Positions 12,801 through 27,800 of a stretch of 64,000 bases of DNA are shown here, in pieces (within the stretch, counting starts at the first letter, position 1; each line of letters opens with the position of its first letter). The stretch covers positions 62,001 to 126,000 of the forward strand of contig RPFO01002017.1 in the NCBI GenBank assembly GCA_009746045.1. The letters are read 5' to 3'. Source of the stretch: Mesostigma viride (taxonomy: Eukaryota; Streptophyta; Mesostigmatophyceae; Mesostigmatales; Mesostigmataceae). The translations under genes were made by a program, and so were the position numbers. The notes beneath the pieces are model-generated. The model was not told the origin of the DNA, searched no databases, and saw only the letters and a list, made by a program, of their open reading frames with translations.

Positions 12801-15800
12801 ACTAGACCGACTAACCCACTAACCCTCTTAACTTCAACTTTGTGGATGGGGTCATCGTCTCAGTGCAACCTCCCGTGTCTTATGCCATGGCGTCCTCGCA
12901 GGCCGCGCTGGTCCGTGGAACCCAGGGTTGACACCCTTGACCCTGAACCAACTTAGTGGGTGATCCAAATTTTATGTGTCAGGCCACAGTGTCAGGGCAG
13001 GCTGTGCTGGTAGCAAGAATCTCTAGACTTAGAATGAACAAAGGGCTTACGGTGGGTACCTAGGTATTTGAAGACAACAAAGGTCATCCTGATCGGCAGT
13101 TCCAAGGCATGAGCCCATAGCCTGGTTTACCCTGAATCGATCATCGTGTGTTAAGCCACTAGCGTCTGTCCCAACACAGGCACATGTGTGCATGAACGAG
13201 CGAATGAGCGAGCGAATGAACCAGTGAATGAACGAAGGGATGTCAGGCCACGGTGGAAGGCAGCTAAGTGGGTCTCGTAGTTCCCCTATTTCCTAGTTCC
13301 CTTGCTCCCTGGTCCCCTTTCTGTCTCGGAGGGTGGCATGCGTATATATTGTGTCACGGTGTGTTTCAGCCTATGGGGCATGCGCTTGCCGCTTGTGCCT
13401 CCTTCTCCCTCACTGCGGGGGGGTCACTTGTGGGATGCGCATGAGATGTCAGTGTCTGGGCAGTTTGGGGGGTACGCGTGGGCTTTTTATAGCATGCTGG
13501 AACGATTTCATAGAAGGGTTTACCGAACTTTAAAGTGCGCTAGCTGTCTCATGGTCGATGCACACATGCTGCACATTTTGTCTGTCCCAAAACCTGTCAA
13601 GGCACAGGGTCTGCCTTGATATTTACTCGTTCGAGTTTGTGCTGTCTTGGGTACGTGGTTCTAGACCATGAGGGTTGCCTCTCTACTGACCCATTTGTAG
13701 TTTGTATTCCCATATCCCCCCACTGCCCCATTCCCCTGCTCCCTTGTCTCCCCCCTCAGGCGGGCGTCATCCCGCTGATTGTTGACATGCTAAAATCCCC
13801 CGGCTCCGAGGCCGCGCGGCGCATCCCCGCACTTGCTCTGGCACGCGTCACCGCCGCGGCAGGCCCCGATTCCCGCTCGGAGGCCGCCAGCTGCGGTGCA
13901 GTCGCCTACCTGGTCGACATCCTCCGCGTCGGCCGCCCCGGCTCCAGCATATCCGGCCGCGCTGCAGCCGCGTACGCGCTGCGTGTGCTGGCAGCGGACG
14001 GGGGCGATCTGGCCCTCCGTGTGGTGCGGGCGGGCGCGCTGGCGCCCGCGTTGGAAGGGATCATGGGGCTCAGTGGGACCCCCGGCGGTGGGGGGAACTC
14101 TCGCCGGGGCTCGTCGAGGGGTAAGGGCATGCGGGCGGACGTGGACTATGAAGGGAGCGAGGGGAGCGAGGACGAGGACGCCAGTGGGAGTGAGGAAGGG
14201 GAGGAGGAGGCAGGGGAGGAGGAGGAGGAGGCGGTGGTCCTCAAGCGGCTGCGCACGCACTGCGTCGCGCTGATCTACTTGGTGTGCCGCGAGGAGCCGC
14301 GCGCGTGCGACCAGCTCGTCCAGATGCACGGCGTCGCGCCGCTTGTGGAGATGGCGGGCAGTGGCGGGGCGGAGGGGGGCACGCTCGCCGCGCACACGCT
14401 GGCGCTGCTGGCTGCCGGTACGTAGGGTCACTATCATTTATTTATGGTGTACACCTCAAGCTGGGGGTGTGCGTGCAATGGTGTGGTGGGACTTTCAGAG
14501 GCGCGCAATTCAACCTGTGCTGTTGTCAATGGTGACGAAGAAGCCATCTTTGCACGGCTCGCGGGGAATGTGCTGGGAATTCCTACCAAAAATGTTTTTT
14601 TTTTTTTAATGCGGTAAGGCAAAATATGCATAGGGGCTTAAGCTCCGAGTATAAGATTTGGCACTCACTGACTCTTTTTCTTAGGGTGATCGTGGGACAA
14701 AACAAACAAGAAACGGGGACGTCAGATTGTGTCCAGCCCATCCACAAGGAATAGCCCTGTAGACGCATGCCTCGTGGACAACTTTGTAGAGTCGTTTCTT
14801 CGGCACCTTCTCTGCTGCGCATTTTAAATTGCATACTACTATGTATGTGATGACTCTATGTTCTTGTCATCAATCATCGTCTTCTGGTGTATTCTATTAT
14901 CCAGCTGACAAAAATCCGCTCCCCAGTTATCAAACCCATCACGATGAAGACGGTAGTTAAACCCATCCACCCCATTGATGGTGATCCCTATCCACCCCAT
15001 TGATGGTGATCCCTATCCACCCCATTGATGGTGATCCCTATCCACCCCATTGATGGTGATCCCTATCCACCCCATTGATGGTGATCCCTATCCACCCCAT
15101 TGATGGTGATCCCTATCCACCCCATTGATGGTGATCCCTATCCACCCCATTGATGGTGATCCCTATCCACCCCATTGATGGTGATCCCTATCCACCCCAT
15201 TGATGGTGATCCCTATCCACCCCATTGATGGTGATCCCTATCCACCCCATTGATGGTGATCCCTATCCACCCCATTGATGGTGATCCCTATCCACCCCAT
15301 TGATGGTGATCCCTATCCACCCCATTGATGGTGATCCCTATCCACCCCATTGATGGTGATCCCTATCCACCCCATTGATGGTGATCCCTATCCACCCCAT
15401 TGATGGTGATCCCTATCCACCCCATTGATGGTGATCCCTATCCACCCCATTGATGGTGATCCCTATCCACCCCATTGATGGTGATCCCTATCCACCCCAT
15501 TGATGGTGATCCCTATCCACCCCATTGATGGTGATCCCTATCCACCCCATTGATGGTGATCCCTATCCACCCCATTGATGGTGATCCCTATCCACCCCAT
15601 TGATGGTGATCCCTATCCACCCCATTGATGGTGATCCCTATCCACCCCATTGATGGTGATCCCTATCCACCCCATTGATGGTGATCCCTATCCACCCCAT
15701 TGATGGTGATCCCTATCCACCCCATTGATGGTGATCCCTATCCACCCCATTGATGGTGATCCCTATCCACCCCATTGATGGTGATCCCTATCCACCCCAT

Positions 15801-18800
15801 TGATGGTGATCCCTATCCACCCCATTGATGGTGATCCCTATCCACCCCATTGATGGTGATCCCTATCCACCCCATTGATGGTGATCCCTATCCACCCCAT
15901 TGATGGTGATCCCTATCCACCCCATTGATGGTGATCCCTATCCACCCCATTGATGGTGATCCCTATCCACCCCATTGATGGTGATCCCTATCCACCCCAT
16001 TGATGGTGATCCCTATCCACCCCATTGATGGTGATCCCTATCCACCCCATTGATGGTGATCCCTATCCACCCCATTGATGGTGATCCCTATCCACCCCAT
16101 TGATGGTGATCCCTATCCACCCCATTGATGGTGATCCCTATCCACCCCATTGATGGTGATCCCTATCCACCCCATTGATGGTGATCCCTATCCACCCCAT
16201 TGATGGTGATCCCTATCCACCCCATTGATGGTGATCCCTATCCACCCCATTGATGGTGATCCCTATCCACCCCATTGATGGTGATCCCTATCCACCCCAT
16301 TGATGGTGATCCCTATCCACCCCATTGATGGTGATCCCTATCCACCCCATTGATGGTGATCCCTATCCACCCCATTGATGGTGATCCCTATCCACCCCAT
16401 TGATGGTGATCCCTATCCACCCCATTGATGGTGATCCCTATCCACCCCATTGATGGTGATCCCTATCCACCCCATTGATGGTGATCCCTATCCACCCCAT
16501 TGATGGTGATCCCTATCCACCCCATTGATGGTGATCCCTATCCACCCCATTGATGGTGATCCCTATCCACCCCATTGATGGTGATCCCTATCCACCCCAT
16601 TGATGGTGATCCCTATCCACCCCATTGATGGTGATCCCTATCCACCCCATTGATGGTGATCCCTATCCACCCCATTGATGGTGATCCCTATCCACCCCAT
16701 TGATGGTGATCCCTATCCACCCCATTGATGGTGATCCCTATCCACCCCATTGATGGTGATCCCTATCCACCCCATTGATGGTGATCCCTATCCACCCCAT
16801 TGATGGTGATCCCTATCCACCCCATTGATGGTGATCCCTATCCACCCCATTGATGGTGATCCCTATCCACCCCATTGATGGTGATCCCTATCCACCCCAT
16901 GGCCAATGGATGCGCCTTGACCTAATGTGATTGTCATTGTCATTGTTGTTATTATTATTAACATACTACTGTAGTATATTATTATGTTACTATTGTTATT
17001 ATATTATTATTATCGTGTTCTATGATGCGCCGTGACCTAATGTAATGATGTGTTATGATTTGTGTTATGATCTCATCATGTGCTGGCCCCAGGTCGCGAG
17101 AGCAACCGGCTCGCCGTCGTGGAGGCGTCAGCGGTGCACCGCATGGCGACCCTCGTCAAGGCGGGAGGCTCCTCGGCCGCACGCGTCGCGGCAGCAGAGG
17201 CGCTGCGCCGCATTGCCACATCTCCCGACCAGCGGGAAGAAGGTAGGTGGTCTTTATTCTTGTTTATTGGCTTTTTGGTGGCGCTTTGTAACCCTGTAGT
17301 GACCCTTTGGTGGCTTGGATGCTGAAGTTGCAATTAAAGTTATGTTGCAGAGAAGAACACGGACCCTCTCGTCCTGCCCCCTCGTCTGTGCTTGCCGCTC
17401 CCCTGCCCCCCACCCTCCCATTAGCCTCTTTCCAGTCTGCATGGCATGCATTTGTACCCATTATTGCTCCATATACCTTGGTTGGACCCCTTCCTGTAGT
17501 CCACGTCTTTGCAATGTGTCTAGCTTCATTTCATCTCGTCTCGTCTCGTCTCGTCTCGTCTCGCCTCGCCTCGCCTCGCCTCGCCTCGCCTCGCCTCGCC
17601 TCGCCTCGCCTCGCCTCGCCTCGCCTCGCCTCGCCTCGCCTCGTCTCGTCTCGTCTCGTCTCGTCTCGTCTCATCCAATCCCATCCCATCCAATCCAATC
17701 CAATCCAATCCAATCCAATCCAATCTAATGTAATATAATCAGGACAAGTTGATTTGATGTTATCTACCTTTCTCCCTCGTGTGGTCCGCCAGTGGCGCGC
17801 GCGGGCGCCCTGGACGCCCTCGTGCGTATGCTGCTGGAGCGCGACGGCCGGCTGGCGGGCGTGGCATCCGTCACGGGTGCCCTCTGGAACGTGACGTGTG
17901 AGAACATGGACAACAGCCTCACCATCGTGCGTGAGCGCGGGCGCGAGGGCATGCGCCTCATGGAGGTGCTCGTCGACGTGCTGCGCGCGGGGCCGTCCAG
18001 CGGGCTGTTTGCGCAGGATGGCGACAAAGGTGGGTGTTAACGCTGACACGGTGGGTCTTGTTTTTCTTGGTGGGGGATAAGTGTGTGTGGGGGGGGAGCA
18101 TGGCGATGAAGGTGAGGGTGGCGGCAATGCTGAGGGAGGGGGTTGGGGGGGTGCATGGGGAGATCGTGAGATCAGCGTGAAGGATGAGTGGGGTGTTGGC
18201 AAACGTGACGGGGGGCAGGGGCATCCATTGAAAGTGGGATGCCGAGCACGATGAGGGTGCTGACAAATGGGAGGATGCAGAGAAGGGTGAGCTGTTGATG
18301 AACTGCTGTGGCAGTGTGCCCCACTGTCAGTAAATAGAGCGTCGTGCAAGTTGGGGCAACGCTCCCACACCTGTTGTCGGAGTATGGCCTAAGTTGACCG
18401 TGCACAAAATGTGGGACGTGCTAGCATGCCAAGTAGCATGCCAGGTAGCATGCCAGGTAGCATGCCAGGTGCGTGCCAGGGAGCATGCCAGGTGGCATGG
18501 CAGCAAGGATAGCACGCTGTTGGATGCTAGGGGATCCTTCTGGGAACCCTCGAAGGAAACATTTCATGGCTCATCGCCCACTTTTCGACACCACCACCGC
18601 TATCACCGCTGCGGCCATAACCTCCCACCATGCACGCAGAGCCGGTGATCCTGGGCCTGAAGCACGCACCCATCCCTGTCCTCCTGTCGGAGGTGCGCAT
18701 GAACGCGTCGGGTCTTCTTTGGAACCTGACGTGCGACTGCCCCAAGTACATGCCCGACGTGGTCGTCGCGGGGGGGGTCAGTGTGCTCGTGGACCTGATT

Positions 18801-21800
18801 AAGGGCACCCCCCCCGCGGGGTTCCTGACCGCACCCGACGGAGGCGTGAGGGATGCCAGCGGCAAGGAGGGGGCATCGGAGAGGGAGGGCGATGAGGGGG
18901 TGCCGGGGAGCGCGCTCGAGTCATCGACCACCACTATGGTCACAAAGATGAACGCGGCCGCGGGGCTGGGGAACTTGGCGGCGGACAACCTGGAGGTTGC
19001 GGTGCGTGGATCATTGAGAAAATATTGACGAAAGTTTTGGTTATCAGGCAGCATCTTGGATTCTGCCATATTTTTCATATCACAAGGTACCCTAGTGATG
19101 ATAGCATCTTGTGTTTGATGGTGATAGCTTGTTACGGTAGTCAAGTATGGTCTTTTACTTACCACGGTGTCCAGGCTATTGATTGAGGACTTGTAACTTG
19201 AGGTAAACTCGGGGTGTGCGCCACGTTGGGGGCACCTAGTCCTTAGCGGGGGCATGCGGTCCAGCTTGATGACTTGCTATCTTGCTGTCTATACCCACAA
19301 AGGGGGCCACGGGGCACCAGGCACCTGCAGATGGCGTGACTGTCAGTGTACTTGAGTGACATACGCGAGGGAGGAGACAGCTCCCTCGCTGAGCTACTGT
19401 AGATCCACCCCACCCCTCCTGTCCGTGTCCTCGCCAGTCTTCCCCCGTTTCATTTCTCCTTTCCCTCTCTTCTTCGCCCTCTCCTTCTCCCTCTCCGCCG
19501 GCCTCGCCCCCTACCTGGCTCTCTACCGGCCCCTAAACCCTAAACCTTAAACCCTGAACAGACTAAGGTATATACAGGGTTCTTCTTCTTTTCGGGGTTT
19601 TCCTTATGTTGCATGCCCATCTTACCTCCGTAATTTATCATTCTCAATGAATGTATATATTCTAAGGTATGTACAACTCTCGTGAGGGATGTGCTCCCCC
19701 TCACTGGCATTTTCTGCTCCTTGTCTTCATTCCCTTTGTCTTCCCTTCCTCCTCTCCCCCCGGGTCCCTTTCTCTCCCTTTCGCCCGCCGTCCCCCCCAC
19801 CCCTACCCCTACCCCCAGGCATCCATCGGCGAAGCCGGCGCGGTCCCCCCCCTCGTCCACCTTCTCAAGACACCCTTCCAGCCCGGCCGGCGGTCCGAGT
19901 CCGGACCGGCTGTCCGCTCAATGCTTCCCATGGAGCTCAGCACAGTGATCGGTCTCTGCACCGAGGTCGCGCGGGCCGTGAAGAACATCGCCGCCGACCC
20001 GGAGAGTCGGACCGCCTTTGGGAAAGCTGGCGCCGCCCCCCCCCTGGTCGACCTCCTGGGTTTCAAGGAGGGATCGGCGGAGCTCCGAGCGATGGCGGCG
20101 GCCGCGCTGTGGGGCCTCGCGTATGATGACGACAGTAACAAGGTGGCGATTGGCAACGCGGGGGGGATCCCCGCACTGGTCCAGGTGCTGACACATGGCA
20201 GCATGGAGGGCCGCACGATGGCGTGCGTGTGCCTGGGCGAGCTGGCGTTGCTGGACGTGAACAAGACGGCGCTCGCGCGAGTGGGTGGCCGGGATTTCTT
20301 GAAGTTTCTGTTTTGTGTTCCCAGTTCTATTGTCTAAAGAGGAGTAATGTTTGTGTGGTCCCACATCTGAAGTCATGACCTGATACTGGTCTTAGTCTGG
20401 TGTTATGTGTTGATAGCAAAGTCCAAGGAGGGTGTGTTCTGGGGCACGTGCTGCGGAGTATAGGATGGCATGCACGTCTAGGTAAGTGCTGCATTGGGTG
20501 GGTGCTTTCAATTTTGTGGACCCCAGACTCCATCCCTGGTTAACCCATTCCTGCTTGCCTCCAACCCCATTTATCTCAATCCCGCTTGTATCCAACCGCG
20601 GTTACCCCCACCTCCCCACCCCACCTAACCCTCTACCCCCTCCCCCACCCCTCTCGGCCCCCCCCCACCCCCATCGCACCTGCAGGAGGGTGCGATCCGC
20701 CCCCTGGTGGACCTGCTGCGCGATGGCGTGGCCGAGGCCAAGGCGATGGCCGCGCTGACACTTGGCGAGCTGGCGATGGACGACCTCAACAAGATGCGCA
20801 TCGCGCAGGAGGGCGCCATCCCCTGCCTCGTTTCCCTACTCGCCGACGACGAGGACCTGCTGGCGTCCGCAGAGGGGCAGGCCAACGCGGCCGGCTGCCT
20901 GGGTGAGCTGGCGGTGAACGAGGAGAACTGTGAGGCGATCGCGCGGGCTGGGGCGATCCCGATTCTGTTGCGCGTGATGAGAAATGGGGAGCCGGAGGCG
21001 CAGGCGCACGCGGCGGGCGCGCTGCGGCACATCGCCGCACGGCCCGCGCACCGGTCGGTCATCCACAAGGTGAGGCTTGGTGCTGTTTTTAGGTACTATG
21101 GTTTTAGGTACTTGCTTAGGTTGCTTAGTGTGGTTTTAGCTACTTGCTTGAGTTAGGGGTACTTAGTCATCCACACGGTGGGGCTGCATGGTTGAAGGTA
21201 CCTGCTTGATTAGTTAGGCTACTTTGTCATCTACAGGGCGCGAGTGCCTGTTCTGTCTAGGTAGCCGGACACCCACAGGGCCATCCAGCATTCTTCTAAC
21301 ACTTGGTTATCTACCTCAACGTCAGATGGCACATCCCCAACAGATCCTCTCAATTTTCCTTCTTCTCTCATTTTCCCTTCCAGAAGTCATAGTCTTTTTG
21401 CCACATTATCCTACCACCCTATTCGCCACCTGTCATTCAAGTGCACGCCTCCCATGTGCACATCCGCTCTGTGGGTGGTCGTAACTTGCCTGGATTACCT
21501 ATCGCATCAAATAAATTCAATTAACAGTACGTAACTCGATTACCTATCTCATCGATCCCATGGGCCACCGTTCATCGTTACCACCAGGACCCCACCGCCA
21601 CCACCACCATTATCCATGTGCCACCACCCATGTGCCACATGCCACCCCCCATCGTGAATTCCTTTTTTAATTATTAGCTTCCAAGCTACTATTATTTCAA
21701 ATTACTAATTGTATGGATTTTATTCCCCCTTCCTCCAGGCGGGTGGCATCGAGCCGCTCGTGGACCTGCTCCACCTCTCCTACGGCGAGGCCACCAATGC

Positions 21801-24800
21801 CAAGGCGGCTGCCGCGCTGTCCTCCCTTGTCCACGACGAGCGCTGCGCCGAATCCGTGATGGCAGCCGAGTCGGCGGTCTCCTCCCTGGTCCGCCTGCTC
21901 CGCGAGGGCAGCCCCGAGGGGAAGGTCCACGCCGCCCAGACGCTGACCTCCCTCTCCCAGGGCTCGGCCAAGAGCGCAAAGATCATCGTCGACGAGGGCG
22001 CCGTACTCCCCCTGGCCGCGTTGGTCGAGTCGGGGACCGACGAGGCCAAGCGGCAGGCGGTCGCCGCGCTGGGGAACATGGGCGTCTCTGACAGCATAAG
22101 GAGCTCGATTGCGGCGGCCGGGGTTATCCCTCAGCTCGTCAAGCTGCTGCGCGCAAAGGGGTGCGTTGCCGAGACGGGTGACAGCGGCAATGCCGGCGGC
22201 GGCGGGGACGGGGCGGACGTGGAGGGCAGCGAGGGGGATGCCAAGTCCGGTGCGGCAGCGGAGGGGGTTGACTCGCAGCACGAGCGTCCGGGGTATAAGA
22301 AGAACGGCGTGGTCACGCTCCAAGGGAAGATCCTCTCGCAGCCGACGCAGGCGCGCCCCGTGGCCGCGTTTGAGATGCGGACGACAGCATCCGCCGTCGT
22401 GTGGAGCCTCTCATTCAACTCTCCCGCCATTTCCGACTCGTTCTGGGAGTGCGGCGCGGTGGGGCCCTTGCTGGACCTGATTGTCGAGGGGATGCACGCG
22501 GGGCCGTATACGGAGGCGGCGGCGAATGCTGCGGGGGCGTTGTGGAATATCACTAGCAACTGTCACGAGGCGATCGCCGACGTGGTCGAGGCCGACGGGG
22601 TGGACCCCTTGGTGCAGTTGTTGCGGTCAGAGGACACGGTCGCCAAGGGCAACGCGGCAGGCGCGCTCCGGAACATTTGCTCCAGCGGGGTGGCCAACCG
22701 GGTACGTGTGTTAGTAGATAAGAGTAAAGGTGGTGTAGTAGATATCCGTGTGTGTATGGGGGGCTGGCGAACCGGGCATGCATGCTAGTAAATAGGGTAT
22801 AGCTAGTATAGTATATATCACTTGTGTTGCGGGGGGGGGGGTCAACCGGGCATGCATGCTAGTAAATAGGGTATAGCTAGTATAGTATACATCATTTGTG
22901 TTGGGGGGGGGGGTCAACCAGGCATGTATGCTGGTAAATCGGGTATAGCTAGTATAGTATATATCATTTGTGTTGGGGGGGGGGTCAACCGGGCATGTAT
23001 GCTAGTAAATAGGGTATAGCTAGTATAGTATGCATCACTTGTGTTGGGGGGGGGTCAACCGGGCATGTATGCTAGTTAATAGGGTATAGCTAGTATAGTA
23101 TGCATCACTTGTGCTGGGGGGGGGGTCAACCAGGCATGTATGCTAGTAAATCGGGTATAGCTAGTATTGTATGTATCATTTGTGTTTGGGGGGGGGGTCA
23201 ACCAGGCATGCATGCTAGTAAATCGGGTATAGCTAGTATAGTATATATCATTTGTGTTGGGGGGGGGTTCAACCGGGCATGTATGCTTGTTAATAGGGTA
23301 CAGCTAGTATAGTATGCATCACTTGTGTTGGGGGGGGGGTCAATCAGGTACGCACGCTAGCAGATCAACCGGCACGTGTGTGGGCATGCCAGCCGGGTGT
23401 GGATGCTAGTAGACATCACTAGTGTGGCAGGGCATGGCGGCCGGGTACATCCGATTCTAAATACTGCATTTGTGCACTTGTGTGCGTTTAGGCATGTGCC
23501 AGCCGGGCATGTACGCTAGCGTGTGTGCGGTGACAGGAGTAGACGGACCGTGTGCTTGCCTCCCCCGCAATCAAGCACACACTTGGTTGCCCCGTGCGCC
23601 CACTGCGGTTTGTGATAAACTGTCAGCCCCCAAGGTACCGTCCGCAGCTCCGGATGCCATTCTTGGCGCCCCTGCCCTTTCCCTGCCCTGGTGACAGACG
23701 CCCTTTCGAGTATTACTATCCTGCTAGCACCCCCGGTTTCTGATGCCCCCTCCTGTTCCCACCCTCATTTCTTCTGACAGACGCTGGTGCTGGAGAACAT
23801 TTGGTGCGCTCACCCCTACCATCCTGCATTCCATGCCATTCCTCGCCCGCTCTTTTTCCTGCCCTTCCTCGGCCCGCTGCCCTTAGCCCCCCACCCCCTG
23901 TTGACAGACGCTGGTGGTAAAAAACATTTGTAATGCTGACCTTGGACGCCCTCCTTGCTTGCTCATCCCCCTCCCCCCCCCGCGCACCTTCCGTTGGTGA
24001 TGGACGCTGGTATCGGAGAACATTGGGACCGCTTACCCCTGTAAACATCGCCCAAACGTCTGGTGCTGCACGTGCTTGCCCGCCCCCCCCCCCCTACCCT
24101 TTCCCCCCCCCCCGGTGTGACAGACGCTGGTGTCTGAGAGGGGCGCGGTCCCCTTACTGGTGTCCATGATAAAGTCGGGAGCCACCAGCCTGCAGAGCAA
24201 GGCCGTCTCGGCGGGTGCCCTGTGGAACCTGTCGGCGATTGATTCTCGCAACCGCAACAACATCGTGGACGCGGGCGGGGTGCCCCACCTGGTCGACATG
24301 TTGCGGTCGAGCAACGCCGAGGGGCGCGCGAATGCCGCGGGCGTGCTGCGGAACCTGGCGGCCGAGGGCGCGGAGGTGCGCGCGGCGATCGTGGCGGCGC
24401 AGGCGATCGAGCCGCTGCTCGAGGTGAGTAGGCCTTGGTGAAGCTTTAGAAGAGACATTTATAGCAAGAAAACCGAGTAAAGATCACAGGCGTTCGAGCC
24501 GCTGCTGGAGGTGAGGTGTATTTATTGGAAGTGTTTAAACTTTAAGCAAACAAACCATTCTTACCATCGAAGATCAAACATACTTTGCAGGTGATCAAGC
24601 CGCTGCGGAAGGTGAAGTGGGCTTAAGGGATTGAGCATGTGCTGGTGACACAAGCCGTAGTTGCCAGGGATCCGTGCTGTCCCAGCTCCCGGATCTGTCT
24701 TATTTGTTGGGTGATTTACTTGAATCGTGGTGACTCATGTTTTTTTTCAATACTTCCCACCCAGGTCCCATAGTTGGCATCACCTGTGGATGATCAACGG

Positions 24801-27800
24801 AGCTGTCGACAATGTTGCTCTTCTTTTTCATTTTCGTCAACCTGGACTTGGGCCCTATACACTGGCCACTCGTGCCAGCGGCATGATGGGCACTATCCAA
24901 CGCCTCTTTTTACCGGGTGTGCATTCTTGGCAGTCGGCCTGTTTTTCTATATACAAGTCGACCCGGCGGGGGCCAAGCCCTCTACCATTTTGGACTCCAC
25001 TATTGGAGACTCTTATTCAAGTCCGGCTGTGCAGAATCTATTATAAATTCCCGTGGCCCGGTGCCAGTGGCCCGGTGCCCGTGACCTGTCGTGTCGCCCG
25101 TGGCCCGGTACTGGTTGGTGGCCCGGTGGCTACTGGCTAGTGCGAGTTGTGGCCCGTTGAAGTTCCTTTGGTCCCTCCGTTGCTGAAAATTTTTGCCCTT
25201 GGCTAGTTGCCCGTGGCCAGTGGCTACTGACTAGTTGCCCGGGGCTTAAGTAGTGGCCCGTCACCCGTCATTACTTTCGTCCCTTGCTGAAATTGCCCGT
25301 GGCTAGTGGCCCGCCGCCCGTCGCTGCTGAAAATCCTTCCGTCCCTCGCCGAAATCGCCGATTGCTCTAGAGGTAGTTGCCCGTTTGTCTGTCGCCCGTC
25401 GCCTGAAATTTCTGTCGTCCCTTTTTTCTACTAGTAACGTGCTCCTTCGCTGCGCTCCGGAGAGGAGGCCGCTAAAGCTTCTGCTCGCTTGGCGCTTCGT
25501 GCGTACTGTATCTGGGATTCGTCCGTCGATCTCCTGAGTACGCTAGAATGGCGAATTTTTCAGCCACGATTTACTACCTATGGCTGATTTTTTCAGCCAC
25601 GATTCACTTGAACTAGGCGACAAACGGTCACCAAGTCCTCTTTATATAGGTGTAAGGATACTGACCATGTGACGGCATGTATTCCTGGCTCCTGCCAGGT
25701 GATCATGAACAGCAGCGCCTGCGGACCATAGTCAATTGACCATAGGAATACGAGCTATTGGCCGGCTTGGTACTGTCCCTAGTATCCCGTGTTCAAATCC
25801 AGTTTGGTACCAATAATTTATGTATTATCTATATACTTATAGTACTGTCAATAGTATGGACCATAAGTAGGACGACCGTGGTTGACCATAGTCGATGCCC
25901 TCCTATGTGCCGCCACCCTGCTTGTTTTCTGGAAACATCGGTAACGTAATGGCTGCCAGGTGATGATGAACGGCACCAGCGACGGCCGCGCAAACGCGGC
26001 GGGCGCGGTCAAGAACCTCGCGGTGGACGACTCAACCAAGGTCATGCTGGGCCAGAAGAACACAATCACATGCCTGGTGGAGCTGCTCAGCCTGCACGGC
26101 AACGACAAGGCAAGTTCGTGAGGGGGAACAGGAGTGGGCATGTATACTATAATGAGTGATGTACTACACGTAATTTTAAGGTCATGCTGGACCAGAAGAA
26201 CACAGTCGCCTGCCTGGTGGAGCTGCTCAGCCTGCACGGCAACGGCAAGGCAAGGGGGGGAGTGTAGTGGACCTTCATAAGAAATGTCATTGGCAATGAC
26301 AAGGCAAGGTGTGGTTGGGGTGGAGTCTAAATAGTATCGTGACATACAGTCATGCTGGCATAGTTTCTTCCTTTTCCTTCCTTTTCCTTCTTTTTCCTTC
26401 TTTTCCCTTCTTTTTTCTTTTTTTTTTTTTCTTTTATTTTTCCCTCCATAAACTTCCCGTTTGGCGCGGGCACGGGCGTGAACACGCTAACAAGCACACG
26501 TAGCTGGCTCTCAATCAACCACCCACCCTGCCACCCACATTCACTGGCAGGGGAGCTCTCCGCTCCTCCCCCTCCCGCCCGCTCCTGCGATTTTCTGTTC
26601 CCCGTTTGGCGGTGCCCTGCTCTCCTGCCTGCTCTCGTCTCGCCCCTGCTCTCCCATCCCTTCTTTTCCTCATGCCCCCCTGGTTGCATGAGCCCCCCCT
26701 TGCCCCCTTTTCCTCACGGCCTTCCTGTTGCATGAGCCCCCCATTGGTCCCCTGCTCGCCCCCCCCCCCCCCTGTTTGCGCAGGCGCGCGTGAACGCGGC
26801 GGGCGCGCTCATGAACCTCTGCGTGGGCTGCGCCGACAACGTGGAGCAAGTCACCCGCGCCAACGCGGTCGGCCCCCTCGTCCAGCTGCTCGAGGACGGC
26901 ACCCCCGACGGGCGCGCTGCGGCCGCAGGAACCCTGCAGTTCCTCGCGTCTGACGCCAAGAACACGCTGCTCATCGCGTGGGCGGGCGCGATCACCAGTT
27001 TGGTGGACCAGGTGGCCACGGGCACCCCGCAGGGCCGCGCGCACGCGGCGCGCGCGCTCAGGAACCTGTGCGTGGGCAACGGGGACAACCGCAACGCGAT
27101 CGTGACGGCGGGAGGAATACCGCCGCTGGTGGACCTGCTGGATGTCGCCATGCCCGCTGATGCCTGTGAGTGTTTAATTTTTTCTTTCCCTTTCTTGGCA
27201 CAGCGTCTCGCTTGCAGTGAGTATCGTGGTTGCTTGAACATGGGTTCTTAATAATGAGGTGGAAGGGTCGATGCTTCAGCAAAGGGGGGGAGAGTTCAGC
27301 TTCTTTCTTTCTGTCTTGATGTTAATACATTATGAAGTGTTAGGAGGGGGCGAGGGAAGTCAAGGGGAGACAAGGGGAGGGGGGGGGGGGGAAGAGGGGT
27401 TGTTGAGAGGGAGGCCGAGGGGAGGACTGTCCGGTCGGGTATTATTTATTCGGTTGGGTGATTATTTATTCAACTTAATCTCTTTAGGGAGGTGCTGCTT
27501 GGGAAAGCAGGAGGGCGGACGGGGGAGTGGGTGGGGACCAACTTCACCTGCATGGTTTTGATTTGAGCATTGGGATAGCATTCAAGAGCTTTGACTTGGA
27601 TCGGGTGGTGGGAGTGAGGCAAGGCTTGCGTTGGGTGGAAGTCGGTTGCGTGGGGTGCGCATTAGGAGCGAAATGACAGGAACGGCTGCACCCATGTATA
27701 ACACGATCCCCAACAACCCCGCGAGCACATGTGCGTTATTATACCCCATCCCCGTTTGACTTCTTATTCATGTGTTTATGATCTGGTTGTTTTCCTCTCC

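Noticed and set aside
14961-16900. Possible CRISPR array
   Set aside because: Units are directly adjacent without spacers, and the context is a eukaryotic intron.
25740-25815. Possible tRNA gene (GTGTTCAAATCCAG resembles a T-arm)
   Set aside because: No matching acceptor stem, D-arm or anticodon arm could be folded around it.
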